Made by a program: the position numbers and the translations under genes. 64,000 bases of DNA from Candidatus Gastranaerophilales bacterium (lineage in GTDB: Bacteria; Cyanobacteriota; Vampirovibrionia; Gastranaerophilales; Gastranaerophilaceae), in assembly GCA_944323425.1 (NCBI GenBank), contig CALUSL010000003.1, positions 1-64,000 of the forward strand. Direction: 5' to 3'. Under the pieces are notes generated by a model that saw nothing but the letters and a program-made list of their open reading frames with translations, searched no databases and was not told where the DNA came from. Positions within the stretch are counted from its first letter, which is position 1. Every line of letters starts with the position of its first letter. This document shows positions 46,341 through 55,931 of the stretch, piece by piece.

Positions 46341-48191
46341 TTGGACTTAAACAAATTAAACAGACCGGATAGTGCGCAAAATCAAGGTATCACGGGAAAA
46401 CAATCCAACCCGATACTCCCGGAAGGTCTTGTGTCCAAAATAAACAGCCTCAACAACAGAACCACCGCGAACAGGCTCTATGCCGGATATAACAATCATA
46501 ACAACTGGATGCAAACAGCCAGCATTGATTACGCGGAAATAATCAAATTTTTCAATGAAGTCATTAAAGACAAAGAAACACAGAACGAACTTTTCTATTC
46601 GCTTCACAATATCTGCGTGAACAGACTGAACGCAATGTTCACGGCATTCGGCGTTTTTAACGAACAGTCAAGTTACATAAACCTGAAAATTATTGACAAA
46701 ATCGGCTCAACTTTCACCTCCAGAATACTGATTAACGGGCATGGAACACCGGTCGAAAATTCGTTTAAATCAAAACAGATTATTTTCAACCCTGACAGCG
46801 ATTTCTTGAACATCCATTACCTGACATCATCGGGAGTCGGGATTATACCGCTCTGCTCCGCGGACAAATGCAGCGGCGTGTTCCTCGTCGGAGACACAAA
46901 CTTCGAGTCCTCAGCTGAGATTTACAAACTTATGGCGAACTACCTTGCCCTGTTCGTGCAAAACAAAGAACTCTCCGCAAAAGTCATGCTCAACACCCAC
47001 ACCGACGCCCTCACCAACCTGAACAACCACAGAAAATTTCAGGAAATTCTCGCTCAAGAACTCGACAAGGCGAACAGAACCGATACAAAAACATCCATTG
47101 TTATTTTTGACATAAATAATATTTCTCAAATAAACAAAGACTTCGGACCGGCAAAAGGCGACGAAATCATAAAAATTGTTGCGGACAAAATAAAACAGAA
47201 CGTGAGAAACAACGACACAGCAGCAAGATACGGCGGAGACGAGATTGCGATTATACTGCCGGAAACAGATTCAGCCGACGCAAAATATCTCGCGGAATAT
47301 CTGACATACGCGCTCTCATGCTGCCTTGTCGACGACGTCGGACCCATAAAAGTTTCAGTCGGGATTGCCACATACCCCGACGCAACCAAAGATCAGGAAA
47401 AACTCCTTATCCTTGCCGAGCAGGCAATGTATATCTCAAAAAGCAAAGGCTACAAAAACGGCATGTCGACTATTGTGTCATCAGAAGATTTCGATTTCTG
47501 GGACGACATGGCGCTCAGCTCGTTTGCGTCAATTATTGCAAAACGCCACTCCCAGATTGGCATAAACTTCGATGAGGAACTCGTCACAAAATTCCACAAC
47601 GAAGAAATAATCTCACAAAATCACCTGATAGAAGTCGTAACATCGCTCGCTTCGGCAATCGACGCAAAAGATGAATACACAAAAGGTCACTCCAGCTCTG
47701 TATCGAGATACTCTGAAGCACTCGCCAGAGCGCTCAACCTTCCTGAAAAGGACGTCGAACGCATAAAACTCGGCGCACTCCTCCATGACATCGGAAAAAT
47801 CGGTATCCCTGAAAACGTTCTCAGAAAACCGTCGAAACTTACCGATGAAGAGTGGGAAATAATGAAACAGCACCCGATTATCGGCGCAGAAAAAGTATTA
47901 CGCCCGAACGAGTCGCTGCATGACCTTATCCCCATGGTCAAATACCACCATGAACACTGGGACGGAACGGGTTATCCTGAAAAACTTAAAGGCGAAGAAA
48001 TCCCGCTCAACGCCAGAATAGTTTCGGTTGCTGACGCCTACCACGCTCTTATCAGTGACAGACCTTACAGAAAAGGGCTGTCCGTTGAAAAAGCCTGCGA
48101 AATTCTGAAACTCGGTGCAGGCATTCACTGGGATGAAAGGCTTGTCAGGGCGTTTATAAGCATTGCGCCGTCGCTCGCAACAAAGATTTAG
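46341..48191 (+). CDS. GAF-like/GGDEF/HD-GYP dual cyclic-di-GMP protein
   Basis: 616 residues from TTG 46341 with AGGAAGG upstream. The N-terminus is a GAF-like sensor (~60-210). GGDEF (~220-375) has RYGGDEIAI, and RNND (R-x-x-D) sits at the inhibitory I-site position. HD-GYP (~430-610) has HDIGKIGIPE and HHEHWDGTGYP. It may both make and break cyclic di-GMP, tying it to motility. No membrane segment. HLR1-like half-sites (TTTACAAA, 46257-46264) lie in the leader. Convergent with rpaB. Confidence 0.9.
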   Translation: MDLNKLNRPDSAQNQGITGKQSNPILPEGLVSKINSLNNRTTANRLYAGYNNHNNWMQTASIDYAEIIKFFNEVIKDKETQNELFYSLHNICVNRLNAMFTAFGVFNEQSSYINLKIIDKIGSTFTSRILINGHGTPVENSFKSKQIIFNPDSDFLNIHYLTSSGVGIIPLCSADKCSGVFLVGDTNFESSAEIYKLMANYLALFVQNKELSAKVMLNTHTDALTNLNNHRKFQEILAQELDKANRTDTKTSIVIFDINNISQINKDFGPAKGDEIIKIVADKIKQNVRNNDTAARYGGDEIAIILPETDSADAKYLAEYLTYALSCCLVDDVGPIKVSVGIATYPDATKDQEKLLILAEQAMYISKSKGYKNGMSTIVSSEDFDFWDDMALSSFASIIAKRHSQIGINFDEELVTKFHNEEIISQNHLIEVVTSLASAIDAKDEYTKGHSSSVSRYSEALARALNLPEKDVERIKLGALLHDIGKIGIPENVLRKPSKLTDEEWEIMKQHPIIGAEKVLRPNESLHDLIPMVKYHHEHWDGTGYPEKLKGEEIPLNARIVSVADAYHALISDRPYRKGLSVEKACEILKLGAGIHWDERLVRAFISIAPSLATKI

Positions 48192-48288
48192 GAATAAATA
48201 TTATTCTTCTGTTTCCCGCGTTTTCCGCGCTCGCAATAGTGAAAGACCTGCGGCAATTCCGTATTTCTGACATAGCGTCCGCAATGGC

Positions 48289-48326
48289 AAAAAAAAGAGG
48301 TCCCCTGTTATCGAAAGACCTCTTTG
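48289..48326 (-). terminator. rpaB terminator
   Basis: On the minus strand AAAGAGGTC pairs with GACCTCTTT around ~12 nt, then eight T. Confidence 0.75.
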
Positions 48327-48345
48327 GGTATAATTTCACATTAGT

Positions 48346-49104
48346 TTAATTAATTCTCTGAAACATATATCCGATACCGCGAGCGGTGAGGATAAGCTCC
48401 GGATTAGCAGGATCTGTTTCGAGTTTTGAACGCAATCTTGAGATATGCACGTCCACAACTCTTGTATCAATCCGATGATCCGGCGGATAAGCCCATACAT
48501 ACTGAAGGATTTCGTTTCTTGAATAAGCCTGTCCCGAATTGTTAACGAGCAGCTCAAGAAGGCTGAATTCCATACCTGTAAGTCTTATGCGTTCATTTTT
48601 TCTGAATACCTGACGTCTTGCGGTATCAATTTTTATATTACCGGTTGTAATAACATTTTTCGTAACTTTTCCGGTAGTCGGAGCGACTTCGCGGTTCGTA
48701 GCCCTTCTGAGTACTGATTTTACACGGGCTTCGAGTTCTTTCGGGCTGAACGGCTTAACGACATAATCGTCAGCACCCAGCTCAAGACCGGTAATTCTTT
48801 CAGACACATCTCCGAGCGCCGTCAGAATGATAATCGGCACATCAGATGTTCTTCTGATTTCCCGGCAAACTCCGTATCCGTCCATTTTCGGCATCATTAC
48901 ATCCAGTACAACCAGATCAGGGTTTTCTTTATTGAATACAGCCACTGCCTCTTCTCCGTCAGCCGCCGTAACAATATCATAACCAATCATTCCGAGACGG
49001 GTTTCAAGAATTCTGCGAATACTTGCTTCGTCGTCTGCGATAAGGATTTTTTGTTTTGATTCGCTTTGTTCGTTTGTTGGTTCACTGTTTGGACACATGT
49101 TCAA
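48346..49104 (-). CDS. rpaB: RpaB-like OmpR/PhoB response regulator
   Basis: 252 residues. The receiver carries ILIADDEASIRRILETRL, VVLDVMMPKMDGYGVC (phospho-Asp ~69) and GADDYVVKPFSPKELEARV. The DNA-binding domain carries RLTGMEFSLLELLV, RVVDVHISRLRSKLE and LTARGIGYMFQRI. These blocks are very close to cyanobacterial RpaB, as I recall it, rather than generic PhoB. In cyanobacteria RpaB, phosphorylated by Hik33/NblS, binds HLR1 boxes and controls light-stress and growth genes. No partner kinase is in the window. Its upstream region has imperfect TTACA half-sites. In a non-photosynthetic cell its signal must differ. Confidence 0.88.
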   Translation of the reverse strand: MNMCPNSEPTNEQSESKQKILIADDEASIRRILETRLGMIGYDIVTAADGEEAVAVFNKENPDLVVLDVMMPKMDGYGVCREIRRTSDVPIIILTALGDVSERITGLELGADDYVVKPFSPKELEARVKSVLRRATNREVAPTTGKVTKNVITTGNIKIDTARRQVFRKNERIRLTGMEFSLLELLVNNSGQAYSRNEILQYVWAYPPDHRIDTRVVDVHISRLRSKLETDPANPELILTARGIGYMFQRIN

Positions 49105-49224
49105 AACCTATCTTTCTATATCCACTACTTCTAATTTAGACATTTTCTGCATAAACAATTATGAAAACTTAAAAATATTACAAATTATTTACTTTCTTTA
49201 AATTATATTACAAGAAATTTAAAA

Positions 49225-49253
49225 TTGCAATACATTTTTGGTAGTGCTATAAA
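49225..49253 (+). promoter_or_regulatory. thrS promoter
   Basis: TTGCAA (49225-49230), 17-bp spacer, TATAAA (49248-49253). Predicts a ~25-nt leader, too short for a T-box or an operator hairpin. Confidence 0.65.
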
Positions 49254-49284
49254 GGTATTATGGAACATAAGAGAGGAAGTAAAA

Positions 49285-51234
49285 ATGTCTAAAATTCAGG
49301 TAAGTTTACCCGACAATTCAAAAATCGAACTGGAAAACGGCGCCAGTGTACTCGACCTTGCGAAACAAATCAGTGAAGGTCTTGCGAAAAACGCTGTTGC
49401 AGCGAAAATTAACGGAGAATTGAAGGATGTTAGAACGACCCTGACGGACGGCGACAGCGTGAAGATTCTGACCTCAAAAGACGAAGAAAGCCTTTATGTC
49501 CTGCGCCACTCGACCTCACACATCATGGCACAGGCGGTAATTGCCCTTTTCCCGCAGGCAAAACTCGCTATCGGACCTGCTATTGATAACGGATTTTATT
49601 ACGATTTTGACCTTGACGGACACACGTTTGTCGAGGATGACCTCAGAAAAATTGAAGAAAAAATGGCTGAGATTGTGAAACAGAATCTCTGTTTTGAAAA
49701 ATATATTATTCCGGATGTTGACGCTCAGATAAACGAGTTCAAATCTCAAGGAGAAATCTACAAAGCCGAACTTCTCGAAGAGCACAAACATCACAACCCG
49801 ACCCTCTATCTCACAAAGGACAAAGACGGAAACTCACTCTTTAATGACCTTTGTGCCGGTCCCCACCTGCAAAACACTTCTTTTATAAAAGCTTTCAAGC
49901 TCCTTAAAGTTGCCGGTGCATACTGGAGAGGAAACGCAAAAAATAAAATGCTCCAGAGAATTTACGCTACGGCATTCTGGACAAAAGACGATTTGAAAGC
50001 ATATCTGACAATGATGGAAGAAGCTGAAAAACGCGACCACAGAAAACTCGGAACACAGCTCGACCTGTTCTCTACACGCGACGAACTCGGTGCTGGACTC
50101 GTTCTGTGGCACCCGAATCTCGCTGTTGTCAGAGAAGAAATCGAGAATTACTGGAGAACAGAACACAGAAAAAGAGGATATGTTATTGTAAACACTCCTC
50201 ACATCGCAAAGTCAAAACTCTGGGAAATCTCAGGGCATGCTGACCACTACAGAGAAAACATGTTCTTTATCCAGAAAGAAGAGGACAGCGACGAACAGTT
50301 TATCCTGAAACCGATGAACTGTCCGTTCCATATTCTGATTTATCAGGCAAACAGACATTCCTACCGCTCATTGCCTTTGAGAATGGCAGAACTCGGAACT
50401 GTTTACAGAAAAGAACACTCAGGCGCACTTGGCGGTCTCACACGCGTACAGGGATTTACGCAGGACGATGCGCACATATTCTGCACACCCGAACAGCTTG
50501 TCGATGAAATCAACGAAATTATTGATTTTGTTGCTGACACGATGGCTATTTTTAACATGAAATTTGAAGTCGAGCTTTCAACAAGACCAGAAAGCTACAT
50601 CGGCGAAATCGAAAACTGGGACAAAGCCGAAGCCGGACTAAAAGAAGCAATGGAACGCCGCGGTATGAAGTATGAAATAAACGAAGGCGACGGCGCATTT
50701 TACGGTCCGAAAATCGACTTCAAAGTTAAAGACGCAATCGGCAGAACATGGCAATGCGCTACAATCCAGCTTGATTTCAACCTGCCCGCACGTTTTGACC
50801 TGAAATATCAGGACAAAGACGGTCAGATGAAAACTCCGCTTATGCTTCATAGGGTTGTATTCGGTTCTATGGAAAGATTCCACGGAATCCTGATTGAGCA
50901 CTATGCCGGCGCATTCCCGCTCTGGCTCGCTCCGACGCAGGTGGCTATCGTGCCCATTTCAAACGACAAACACCTCGATTTCGCGGAAGAAGTATACAAA
51001 AAACTCCGCGCAGAAGGCATAAGAGTCAGTCTTGACGACCGTTCGGAAAGCATGAACTACAAAATCAGAGAAGCTCTGCAGAACAAAAAAGTTCCGTATG
51101 TGGCTGTCATCGGCGACAAAGAAATTGAGTCAAACTCTGTCGCAATAAGAAAACGCGGAAAAGGACCTGTCGGCACATTAAAGGTCGATGAATTCGTTTC
51201 AGCGCTGCTTGCGGAAATCAAAGACAGAGTATAA
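49285..51234 (+). CDS. thrS: Threonyl-tRNA synthetase
   Basis: About 649 residues from ATG 49285 (GAGAGGAAG upstream; an earlier in-frame start lies within the promoter). Order: TGS domain (~1-62), then the editing/SAD domain with RHSTSHIMAQAV. The class II core has motif 2 (TVYRKEHSGALGGLTRVQGF) and motif 3 (HRVVFGSMERF). The anticodon-binding domain follows. Zn ligands are in the MNCPFH region. Complete, including the editing domain. Monocistronic. Confidence 0.96.
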   Translation: MSKIQVSLPDNSKIELENGASVLDLAKQISEGLAKNAVAAKINGELKDVRTTLTDGDSVKILTSKDEESLYVLRHSTSHIMAQAVIALFPQAKLAIGPAIDNGFYYDFDLDGHTFVEDDLRKIEEKMAEIVKQNLCFEKYIIPDVDAQINEFKSQGEIYKAELLEEHKHHNPTLYLTKDKDGNSLFNDLCAGPHLQNTSFIKAFKLLKVAGAYWRGNAKNKMLQRIYATAFWTKDDLKAYLTMMEEAEKRDHRKLGTQLDLFSTRDELGAGLVLWHPNLAVVREEIENYWRTEHRKRGYVIVNTPHIAKSKLWEISGHADHYRENMFFIQKEEDSDEQFILKPMNCPFHILIYQANRHSYRSLPLRMAELGTVYRKEHSGALGGLTRVQGFTQDDAHIFCTPEQLVDEINEIIDFVADTMAIFNMKFEVELSTRPESYIGEIENWDKAEAGLKEAMERRGMKYEINEGDGAFYGPKIDFKVKDAIGRTWQCATIQLDFNLPARFDLKYQDKDGQMKTPLMLHRVVFGSMERFHGILIEHYAGAFPLWLAPTQVAIVPISNDKHLDFAEEVYKKLRAEGIRVSLDDRSESMNYKIREALQNKKVPYVAVIGDKEIESNSVAIRKRGKGPVGTLKVDEFVSALLAEIKDRV

Positions 51235-51240
51235 AAAAAA

Positions 51241-51337
51241 CCCTTCCGGAAACTTCGGGAAGGGTGAGCACTAAGTACAAGCAATCAGAAGAGTTGAGGA
51301 TTTACTATGCTAATATAGTACACGTCTCAACTCTTTT
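51241..51337. terminator. Two hairpins after thrS
   Basis: CCCTTCC/GGAAGGG (51241-51264), with the T run on the minus-strand side. Then AAGAGTTGAG (51289-51298) pairs with CTCAACTCTT (51326-51335), with an inner ACTAT/ATAGT. The second is the more likely thrS terminator. Confidence 0.55.
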
Positions 51338-51399
51338 CATTAGGCGTTGTAGTTATATTTTGGAAAAACTATTGTACAAAAGTACTAAGATTTTTGACA

Positions 51400-51681
51400 A
51401 TGCCGCATGTCTCTATGGATTGCCGCGCTCACTTCGTTCGCTCGCAATGACGCACAATTTTGCGCGTTCATTACTCGTCATTGCGAGGGCGTCCGCAGGA
51501 CGACCGAAGCAATCCAGTCAACCAGCATCGCATGTTTTTACAATCTATACGCCATGTCATGCTGAAGCGATAATTCTGTAGCGCCGTTATTATCGTCTGT
51601 GTTCAGCATCTTACTATCTCTGAGTTTATGCTTTACTCCTTGCGTGTAAGATCCTGAAACCAGTTCAGGATGACAGTTTGG
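51400..51681. repeat. Dispersed repeats including two-hairpin unit copy 3
   Basis: GATTGCCGCGCTC and CATTGCGAGGGCGTCC pieces (51417-51530), then the two-hairpin unit at 51554-51676 with both brackets intact. No gene. Confidence 0.8.
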
Positions 51682-52333
51682 CATGTAATGATAATATTTA
51701 TTATGTAAAAAACAGCGTTTTTTTATCGGGGGGTACGGGGGGTATCCCCCTGTCGTAACCTCGGTTAGAGCTTGTTGGTATTTGGAAAAAATTTACAGGT
51801 TCCTGTGACCTGAAATTTTTGAACAAAGACCTTACAAGCTCTTTTGATTTGCGCTGGTTTTCTTTTCTTTGGTTCGTTTCTTTTCTTTTGCATGCGCAAG
51901 TACAAAAGAAAAGAAATGAACGTAAAAAAAACTTGTCGGCTTCAATAATACGATTTATGCATCCTGTTCCACCCTGCAAAAATAGTGCAATTTTGCCTCC
52001 GGCGGGTCCTGCCCGGACGGGGGCAGCTGCTTGGTTGCTGCCGTTAAACGTGCCTGCGTGTTTTGCTGCGCAAAAGCACTCCGCACTCGGGCAGCAATCC
52101 GCTTTGGCGTCAAAGCTGCACAAACCGCTCACCGGAACGACACTCATTAATCAATTGTAGAGTTCAGCCCGAGCGGGCAAACTCGTCGCTTCGCTCCTCA
52201 GACAGTGCCCGCTTTGTCGCTGCTTCACTAACATTGATTATTCGTGTCGTTATGGTGAGGTTTTGGCTTGATGCGGTTATTACCGTTGGGTTAGTTTTTT
52301 ATATTTTTACATAATAAATATTATCAATACATG
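51682..52333. mobile_element. Element D: transposase-less, hairpin-rich MITE-like element
   Basis: 652 bp with inverted ends CATGTAATGATAATATTTAT (left) and its complement (52304-52333). It holds AAAAAATTTACAGGT/ACCTGAAATTTTT (~51785-51820) and the ~20-bp CTTTTCTTTTG stem (51871-51890 with 51903-51922). The ~132-nt hairpin lies at 52128-52259. The GCAGCTTTGAC palindrome seen in B is here split by a ~75-bp insert (~52025-52100). No gene. Confidence 0.75.
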
Positions 52334-52450
52334 TCACATCTCATGTCTCTTTAGATTGCCACGCCCTCGTTCCTCGGGCTCGCAATGACGTATCATTTTT
52401 CGCTTTCTCTCCCCGTCATTGCGGCGGATTTCCGTACGGACCTCATTTCG
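52334..52450. repeat. Dispersed repeat pieces
   Basis: GATTGCCACGCCC and CATTGCGGCGGATTTCCG pieces. They end ~50 bp before the EndoQ start codon. Confidence 0.65.
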
Positions 52451-52506
52451 AACTTGTTCAAAAAAACTGTTTTTGCTAAAATTCGGAATATTTGAAGGAG
52501 TATATT

Positions 52507-53766
52507 ATGTTTTTCTATGCCGATTTGCACATTCACTCAAAATATTCCCGCGCAACAAGCAAAAGCTGCAACCTTGAAGAACTTGCCCAATGGGCACAGA
52601 AAAAGGGATTGTCTGTGATTTCCACCGGCGACTTTACGCATCCGGCATGGTTCAACGAAATAAAAGAAAAACTTGTTCCGGACGGAAACGGTGCGTACAG
52701 ACTAAAATCGGACATAGAAAAAAAGATACTGCGCTCCGGTACTCCGGTCAAATTTATACTGTCTGTTGAGATTTCAACCATTTACAAAAAAGGAGACAAA
52801 ACACGAAAAGTACATCACGTAGTTTTTGCTCCTGACATCGAAACTGCCGGCAAATTTAGAAACAAACTCGATACAATAGGAAACATAAATTCAGACGGCA
52901 GACCTATCCTCGGGCTGGATTCACGCGACCTGCTCGAGATTGCTCTTGAGTCTGGAAAAGATACGTTTCTTATTCCGGCGCATATTTGGACCCCGTGGTT
53001 TTCCGTGTTGGGCTCAAAATCCGGTTTTGACTCGATAGATGAGTGTTACGGAGATCTTGCAGGACATATTTTTGTTGCAGAAACAGGACTCTCCTCAGAC
53101 CCCGAAATGAACTGGACCGTATCTTCTCTGGATAAGTACCGTCTTGTGTCTAATTCGGACGCACACTCACCGTCGAAACTTGCAAGAGAAGCAACTGTAT
53201 TCGATACGCACCCCGATTATTACAGCATATTAAAAGCCCTGAAAACAGGCGATGGATACGTCGGAACTGTTGAATTTTTTCCGGAAGAAGGAAAATATCA
53301 CGGGGACGGACACAGAAAATGCAATGTATGCCTGACTCCCGATGAAACACTGAAACATAACGGACTCTGTCCGGTATGCGGAAAACCGTTGACAATAGGA
53401 GTCCTTAACAGAGTAAACGAGCTCGCTGACAGAAAAACCGGCGAATTCATACCTGAGACTGCAGGAAAAGTATTCAGCCTCGTGCCTCTTCAAGAGATTC
53501 TTGCTGAAATTTGCGGTGTCGGAGTGCAGAGCAAAAAAGTTGTTCTTGAATATGAAAATCTCATTCAGAAACTCGGGTCCGAACTCTCAATACTTCAGGA
53601 TGTGCCGATTGATGAAATATCCAAAGTACATTCATCCGTTCTGGCAGAAGGAATTTCACGTCTGAGAAAAGGTCAGGTTATAAAACATGCCGGATATGAC
53701 GGCGAGTACGGCGTAATAAGACTTTTTGACGAAGATGAAATAACACAAATCCACAATAAAAATTGA
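52507..53766 (+). CDS. Endonuclease Q-like PHP-domain DNA repair nuclease
   Basis: About 419 residues from ATG 52507 (GAAGGAG upstream). The PHP fold starts ADLHIHSKYSR (metal HxH) with STGDFTHP, and later LIPAHIWTPWFS and SNSDAHSP. A CNVC...CPVCGKP zinc finger (~280-305) and a C-terminal helix-hairpin part follow. This matches EndoQ, which nicks 5' of uracil, hypoxanthine and AP sites and is best known from Thermococcales and some bacilli. It lies immediately upstream of rbfA but in a separate promoter unit. Confidence 0.82.
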   Translation: MFFYADLHIHSKYSRATSKSCNLEELAQWAQKKGLSVISTGDFTHPAWFNEIKEKLVPDGNGAYRLKSDIEKKILRSGTPVKFILSVEISTIYKKGDKTRKVHHVVFAPDIETAGKFRNKLDTIGNINSDGRPILGLDSRDLLEIALESGKDTFLIPAHIWTPWFSVLGSKSGFDSIDECYGDLAGHIFVAETGLSSDPEMNWTVSSLDKYRLVSNSDAHSPSKLAREATVFDTHPDYYSILKALKTGDGYVGTVEFFPEEGKYHGDGHRKCNVCLTPDETLKHNGLCPVCGKPLTIGVLNRVNELADRKTGEFIPETAGKVFSLVPLQEILAEICGVGVQSKKVVLEYENLIQKLGSELSILQDVPIDEISKVHSSVLAEGISRLRKGQVIKHAGYDGEYGVIRLFDEDEITQIHNKN

Positions 53767-53772
53767 TTGTTG

Positions 53773-53788
53773 TATAATAATATTATTA
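53773..53788 (+). promoter_or_regulatory. rbfA -10 box overlapping a 14-bp palindrome
   Basis: TTGTATAAT (hexamer 53773-53778) runs into TAATAATATTATTA (53775-53788), as before the phosphohexomutase gene. Confidence 0.45.
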
Positions 53789-53815
53789 TTAAAGTTACAA
53801 AAACCGGAGGTTAAA

Positions 53816-54169
53816 ATGTCTTTGAGAAATGAAAGAGTCAGAAAAACATTGATGAAAGAGATTGCGGATATCATAAGCAAAGATCTTCGTGACCCGAGAA
53901 TTTCCGGTATTGTATCAATTACTGATGTAGAAGTCTCTCACGACAATTCTTTTGCAAAAGTCTACTTCTCCGTCTTTACAACTGACGAGGAAACAAAACA
54001 AAAAACAATAGAAGCGCTTGAGGCTGACGTTCCGAAAATCAGATACGAAGTGGGAAAACGTATACGCCTGAGACTCACTCCTGAGTTGAGATTCATACCT
54101 GATGATTCAATTGAACGCGGCACAAAAGTTATGGATTTAATCGAAAAGCTGTCGAACAAAGAGGACTAA
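53816..54169 (+). CDS. rbfA: 30S ribosome-binding factor A
   Basis: 117 residues. Typical blocks are VRKTLMKEIADIISKDLRDPR, VEVSHDNSFAKVYFS and LRLTPELRFIPDDSIERG. It aids 17S-to-16S rRNA maturation and cold adaptation. A CCGGAGG site lies 7 bp before the ATG. First gene of the rbfA-truB operon, 2 bp before truB. Confidence 0.95.
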   Translation: MSLRNERVRKTLMKEIADIISKDLRDPRISGIVSITDVEVSHDNSFAKVYFSVFTTDEETKQKTIEALEADVPKIRYEVGKRIRLRLTPELRFIPDDSIERGTKVMDLIEKLSNKED

Positions 54170-54171
54170 CC

Positions 54172-55047
54172 GTGTTCGGTTTTATAAATATATACAAACA
54201 GAAAGGCGCCACATCACATGATGTTGTCGCTGGTTTAAGACGGATTACCGGCATAAAAAGAATAGGACACGCCGGAACTTTAGACCCGATGGCAGAAGGC
54301 GTTCTGCCTGTTGCTATCGGCAATGCTTCGCGTCTGATAGAGTATCTGACTGATGAAAAAGTTTATGTTGCGGAGGTTGAACTCGGCATTGAGTCAGATA
54401 CTTGCGACACCGAGGGCAGCATCACTCCCAAAGACTCCAGAAAAGTAGAAGAAGCAGAATTTTTAACCGCAATCAACAGGTTTGTCGGAGATATTACCCA
54501 GATTCCTCCGGCGCATTCGGCTGTACATTACAAAGGGAAACGGCTCTATGAACTGGCAAGAAACGGTGTAATCCCTGATGATATTCCCGCAAGAAACGTA
54601 CATGTGGACTCGATAGAGGTGATTGAGTTTGACGGACACAGGGCAAAACTGGAAATCTCCTGTTCAAAAGGGACCTATATCCGTTCTATTGTACGGGATA
54701 TAGGTGATTCACTCGGAACCGGCGCTGTGATGAGCGGACTTTTAAGAAAACAGTCCGGACTTTTCAAGCTGGATACAGCGGTTTCTACGGAAAAGCTGCA
54801 AACAAAAGCAGATGTTGAACGTCATTTCATCGATTTGTTTTCTGTTCTGCCGTATGCAAGATATACAATAAATGAAGGCAATTTAAAACAATTTATGAAC
54901 GGGGTTGCCATAAAAAATGTTTCGGAATATATTGAAGGTGAGGCAGTACTTGTTGAGTGTAAAGACCGGCTGATAGGCGTTGCCAGAAAAAACGGACTTT
55001 CTCTGAACGCGGTAAAGGTCTTTCCTATAGAGGAGCTGAAAGTATGA
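54172..55047 (+). CDS. truB: tRNA pseudouridine-55 synthase TruB
   Basis: 291 residues from GTG 54172. GHAGTLDPMAEGVLPV carries the catalytic Asp, and VYVAEVELGIESDTCDTEG, YELARNG and SKGTYIRSIVRDIG are family blocks. A PUA-like C-terminus follows. It makes Psi55 in the T loop. The stop overlaps the next ATG by 4 bp. Confidence 0.95.
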   Translation: MFGFINIYKQKGATSHDVVAGLRRITGIKRIGHAGTLDPMAEGVLPVAIGNASRLIEYLTDEKVYVAEVELGIESDTCDTEGSITPKDSRKVEEAEFLTAINRFVGDITQIPPAHSAVHYKGKRLYELARNGVIPDDIPARNVHVDSIEVIEFDGHRAKLEISCSKGTYIRSIVRDIGDSLGTGAVMSGLLRKQSGLFKLDTAVSTEKLQTKADVERHFIDLFSVLPYARYTINEGNLKQFMNGVAIKNVSEYIEGEAVLVECKDRLIGVARKNGLSLNAVKVFPIEELKV

Positions 55048-55916
55048 AAAAATTGATTATATTTTTATTTATGCTGGTTGGAATGCCTGTATTTGCCGGG
55101 TGCGATACGTCAGTCTGCAAACAGCCGCCATATCCGGTAACAAGCGGTGCAGGTGATTTTTTCAGCAAAGTCACGGGCATGAATTTTATTGTGACAAAAA
55201 CTGCAGAAAGCGCAATTGAACGTTCAATAAAAAAACAGCTCGGCGCTAAATTTGACGTAGAAATTACGCCCTACGGCGGAAAAGGACTTTTTGAAGGCAA
55301 ATTCAAAAAAATTACAGCAGAAGGAGAAAATGTTGTAATCGAAGGTATGCACTTCTCGAGAATATATGCAGAGTCATTATGCGAGTACAATCAGTTTGTG
55401 TTCAAAGATTTTTATAAAGAAATTTATACAGCAGAGCCTTTTCTGCTGGGATATCAGGCTATTTTGACGTCAGACGATTTACAGAAAACGCTTCTATCCG
55501 AGCAATACAAAAAATTTCTTGATTCTTTGACGGTTAAAGTCGGCAATATGACTATGTTCAGAGTTTTTGACCCTCAGGTGTCAATAAAAGGAAATCGTTT
55601 GCATCTGGCGCTAAGAGTAACGACTCCGATGTTCTTTTCCAGCTCTGCAAAACAGGTGTCTGCTGATGTGGCACTGGAGGTTCAGGATGAACAAATTGTG
55701 TTCACGGATATTCAGTTCAATGACGGCACAAAATTCGTCAGCGTAGACGCTCTTCTTCCTCTTATTAACAAACTTAACCCATTTGTATATAAGACGAATA
55801 TCATGGATAATAGAAACAGTATAGTGAAAGTAAGCGACATAAAAGTTGCGGATGGCATGGTCGTTATAAAAGGCAGCGTGCTCGTGCCTAAAAACTACTA
55901 TGAAACAGTGAAATAA
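55044..55916 (+). CDS. DUF2993 (LmeA-like) lipoprotein candidate
   Basis: 290 residues. The signal segment (~1-18) ends VFAGC, a possible lipobox (F at -3 is unusual). The rest is a tandem beta-barrel-like fold with FEGKFKKITAEGENVVIEGMHF and QVSADVALEVQDEQIVFTDI. This is the DUF2993 pattern found in cyanobacteria and actinobacteria, where LmeA-like members act in envelope lipid handling. Fourth-base overlap with truB places it in the same operon. Function here is inferred. Confidence 0.7.
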   Translation: MKKLIIFLFMLVGMPVFAGCDTSVCKQPPYPVTSGAGDFFSKVTGMNFIVTKTAESAIERSIKKQLGAKFDVEITPYGGKGLFEGKFKKITAEGENVVIEGMHFSRIYAESLCEYNQFVFKDFYKEIYTAEPFLLGYQAILTSDDLQKTLLSEQYKKFLDSLTVKVGNMTMFRVFDPQVSIKGNRLHLALRVTTPMFFSSSAKQVSADVALEVQDEQIVFTDIQFNDGTKFVSVDALLPLINKLNPFVYKTNIMDNRNSIVKVSDIKVADGMVVIKGSVLVPKNYYETVK

Positions 55917-55931
55917 GAAAATGAGGTGTAT

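Noticed and set aside
49160-49200. HLR1 box in the rpaB-thrS gap
   Set aside because: TTACAAA and TTACTTT are 11 bp apart and imperfect; only half-site similarity.
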